DNA from: Lachnospiraceae bacterium
GTDB lineage: Bacteria > Bacillota > Clostridia > Lachnospirales > Lachnospiraceae
NCBI GenBank assembly: GCA_003488965.1
Contig: DNJW01000119.1
Span: 1-6,212 of the forward strand
Direction of reading: 5' to 3'
Length of the DNA: 6,212 bases
Shown: positions 4,482 through 6,212 of the stretch, one piece after another
Position numbering within the stretch: the first letter of the stretch is position 1
Layout: each line of letters opens with the position of its first letter
Notes under the pieces: generated by a model
What the model was told of the DNA's origin: nothing
The model's database searches: none
Seen by the model: only the letters and a program-made list of their open reading frames with translations
Program-made: the position numbers and the translations under genes

Positions 4482-6212
4482 TTATTTCAATTCATCTTTT
4501 ATGAAGCAATGCAGATTCTTCCCACAATTCCCATCTAAACTTTCTGCAGCACTCTTATAACAGTTCCGGGCTGTTTGATAATAATGGTATCCGCCATCCG
4601 CTATATAATTTATAAATACGGAAACAGACCATCTTTTGCTTTCCATATAACTGTTTGGCGTTCCGGCGCTCTGGAACTCCTTGTCCATCTTCCGGTTCTC
4701 CAGACTTCTCCTATCTGCATCTCTAAATCTGATTGGATGAACCACACTCTTTCCGGTTATACAGTCATACAGAACCAGACTATTATTATAAGTCGTCAGT
4801 GCAACTATCTGATCCTGATACTTCTTTGCAATCAGATAATTAATACTATGATTGTAAAAAGCAGACAGTTTTGCCCCTTCTACAAAACTGTCCTGAATGG
4901 AATATTTTTTTGCCATAGGTGAATACAAATTAATTTCTACTGCCATATCAGCCTTTCTCGGAACTGCAATCATCCCCTCTTTACTCTCTAAAATGGCCAA
5001 AAATGCTTTTTCTTTTCCTCCAAAATCCTCAGGAAAATCATGCCACCTTTTCATAGAACCCGTTTCTTCATTCCAGCAAACAATTTCCAATGTCTTATCG
5101 CTGCCCATCCAAAAATTATTTCCAACTGCATCTAAAAAACTATACCCTGTTTTTCCGTCCTCTATCTTTCTCTCTAAAAATGTCCTTGTATCTAAATCAA
5201 ACTTCCATATTACATTTCTATGTCTGGTAGGAAAATAAAAGCTATTTCCATTGACTACAGAACCTCTCCCATACAAATCCTCCAAGTTACCCATCATTCT
5301 TTCTGGTTCAGGAATTTCATGATAAATACAATAACCAGTTCCAATGTCTAATTCAATCACAACCGGATAATTAAAAGGCCTCAAAAACGCCTTTCCTTTA
5401 TATTCAAATGCCTGCGTATCAGTAGGTCTCATATCCCTTGCCAAAGGAATTTTAATTGCCTGCTTCGTATTTAAATGATAAATATAAATATCACTTAACT
5501 TATAAGGCGCCAAAACTATGCTTTCATTTATCTTAATAATTCCCGCATGTGTCCCTTCCTCCGGCCGGTTGTTAAACTTCCCCGGCAGTTCTTCCACCAG
5601 AGACAGCTCCCCCGACTCCAAGTCCAGTTTGCATAAATAGTAATACCCTAATTCCGAATTTGGAACAAACCATACAAAATTATCTTCAAAATAACAGTCA
5701 TAAAAAAAGGTCGATGCCCTCTCATCCTCACTCCACTCTTCTGTCATTTTCCAGTCAATAAAGAAAACCGGTTTCCCAAGCACCCCAAAATAATGTATCA
5801 GGGAAGAACTTGCCTCCCCCACATATGCATCCGCCACAGCAACGGCAATACCCGGGTCCCCGGTTTCATCAAAAATCCCTTTTCCCCCGGACAGAAATGC
5901 ATTTTTTATCTCCATATACTCGCCATACATTGCCGGGCGCATGGACTTTAAGGTAGCTTCCACCAAAGGGTGGGGACGCCACCACAACACCACATCTTCC
6001 CGGTTTTCAAACCGCGACAGCACATACCTTATCTTTTCCATGGCATATTTGCTGTTCTGCAAAATCCCCGATATGCTCACATTAAAGAGAATGACTTTTT
6101 TCCCCTTTATCTTTGTACGCCACTCAAGGGGAATCCCATGTTTCACAATCTTCTGCCGGTTCCTGCCCAGCTTCAATATATGGTCTACCTTGGGCGAACC
6201 CATAACCGCAAT
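4482..6212 (-). CDS. CDP-glycerol glycerophosphotransferase-like protein with C-terminal beta-propeller, 5' partial
   Basis: The reading frame stays open to the window edge: codons for Ile-Ala-Val precede the first Met (6203), and that Met lies inside a GSPKVD motif that is normally internal. The true start is therefore outside the window. Numbering from that Met, residues 1-165 resemble the C-terminal GT-B half of the CDP-glycerol:poly(glycerophosphate) glycerophosphotransferase family: GSPKVD (2-7), a WWRPHP motif (75-80, its His matching the catalytic second His of TagF-type enzymes), and DAYVGEASSSLIHYFG (125-140). From about 168 to 485 I count seven repeats of roughly 40-50 residues, each with a hydrophobic strand, a Pro/Asn turn and a D(L/I)xT-like or similar turn before the last strand. 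This is typical of a beta-propeller. The last 60 residues are rich in Tyr, Asn and Cys and end cleanly at TAA. No signal peptide or membrane segment is visible, so a cytoplasmic, membrane-face role is likely. The family is likely; the substrate is unknown. Confidence 0.75.
   Translation of the reverse strand: MAVMGSPKVDHILKLGRNRQKIVKHGIPLEWRTKIKGKKVILFNVSISGILQNSKYAMEKIRYVLSRFENREDVVLWWRPHPLVEATLKSMRPAMYGEYMEIKNAFLSGGKGIFDETGDPGIAVAVADAYVGEASSSLIHYFGVLGKPVFFIDWKMTEEWSEDERASTFFYDCYFEDNFVWFVPNSELGYYYLCKLDLESGELSLVEELPGKFNNRPEEGTHAGIIKINESIVLAPYKLSDIYIYHLNTKQAIKIPLARDMRPTDTQAFEYKGKAFLRPFNYPVVIELDIGTGYCIYHEIPEPERMMGNLEDLYGRGSVVNGNSFYFPTRHRNVIWKFDLDTRTFLERKIEDGKTGYSFLDAVGNNFWMGSDKTLEIVCWNEETGSMKRWHDFPEDFGGKEKAFLAILESKEGMIAVPRKADMAVEINLYSPMAKKYSIQDSFVEGAKLSAFYNHSINYLIAKKYQDQIVALTTYNNSLVLYDCITGKSVVHPIRFRDADRRSLENRKMDKEFQSAGTPNSYMESKRWSVSVFINYIADGGYHYYQTARNCYKSAAESLDGNCGKNLHCFIKDELK

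Noticed and set aside
4575..5238. Two overlapping plus-strand open frames opposite the beta-propeller region
   Set aside because: Both are antisense shadows of a clearly coding minus-strand frame and show no domain or signal features.
1..6212. CRISPR array, tRNA, rRNA, insertion sequence or long repeats
   Set aside because: Reading both strands I found no periodic direct repeats, tRNA-like fold, transposase motif or terminal inverted repeats.

Overview
The window reads as part of a cell-surface polymer (teichoic-acid-like or capsular polyol-phosphate) operon from a Gram-positive, moderately AT-rich anaerobe. A Clostridia/Lachnospiraceae-type genome is my best guess, inferred from protein style and gene content and not from any marker gene. 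Every gene I can support lies on the minus strand, so transcription runs from position 6212 towards position 1. Genes are tightly packed. The largest gap, 32 nt, is at 4450-4481. I see no internal promoter, hairpin terminator, RNA gene, CRISPR array, insertion sequence or long repeat.

Upstream half (about 6212 to 2500). The order is a 5'-truncated large protein joining a CDP-glycerol-glycerophosphotransferase-like domain to a predicted seven-repeat beta-propeller (4482-6212), an apparently intact CDP-glycerol:glycerophosphotransferase-family polymerase/primase (3169-4449), and an IspD/TarI-type cytidylyltransferase (2500-3159). These read cleanly, apart from the shortened C-terminus of the cytidylyltransferase.

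Downstream half (about 2545 to 1). This half looks broken. An SDR reductase resembling the C-terminal half of the CDP-ribitol enzyme Acs1/Bcs1 lacks the first part of its nucleotide-binding motif. A COG5610-type HAD-superfamily protein is split over three reading frames (1853-236) and lacks HAD motif I with the nucleophilic Asp. A radical-SAM protein (272-1, continuing past the window) begins abruptly after where its iron-sulfur cysteine cluster should be. At three places the end of one domain and the start of the next are both missing, as expected from deletions. One further site is a simple one-base slip in a G5A6 run.

Working together (inference): the cytidylyltransferase and SDR would make a CDP-polyol, probably CDP-ribitol from ribulose 5-phosphate, and the two transferase-family proteins would use CDP-activated polyol phosphates to prime, extend or decorate a wall polymer. 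The HAD and radical-SAM proteins would be accessory modification enzymes. As the sequence stands, the activated-polyol step and both accessory genes may be lost, unless the breaks are assembly errors.
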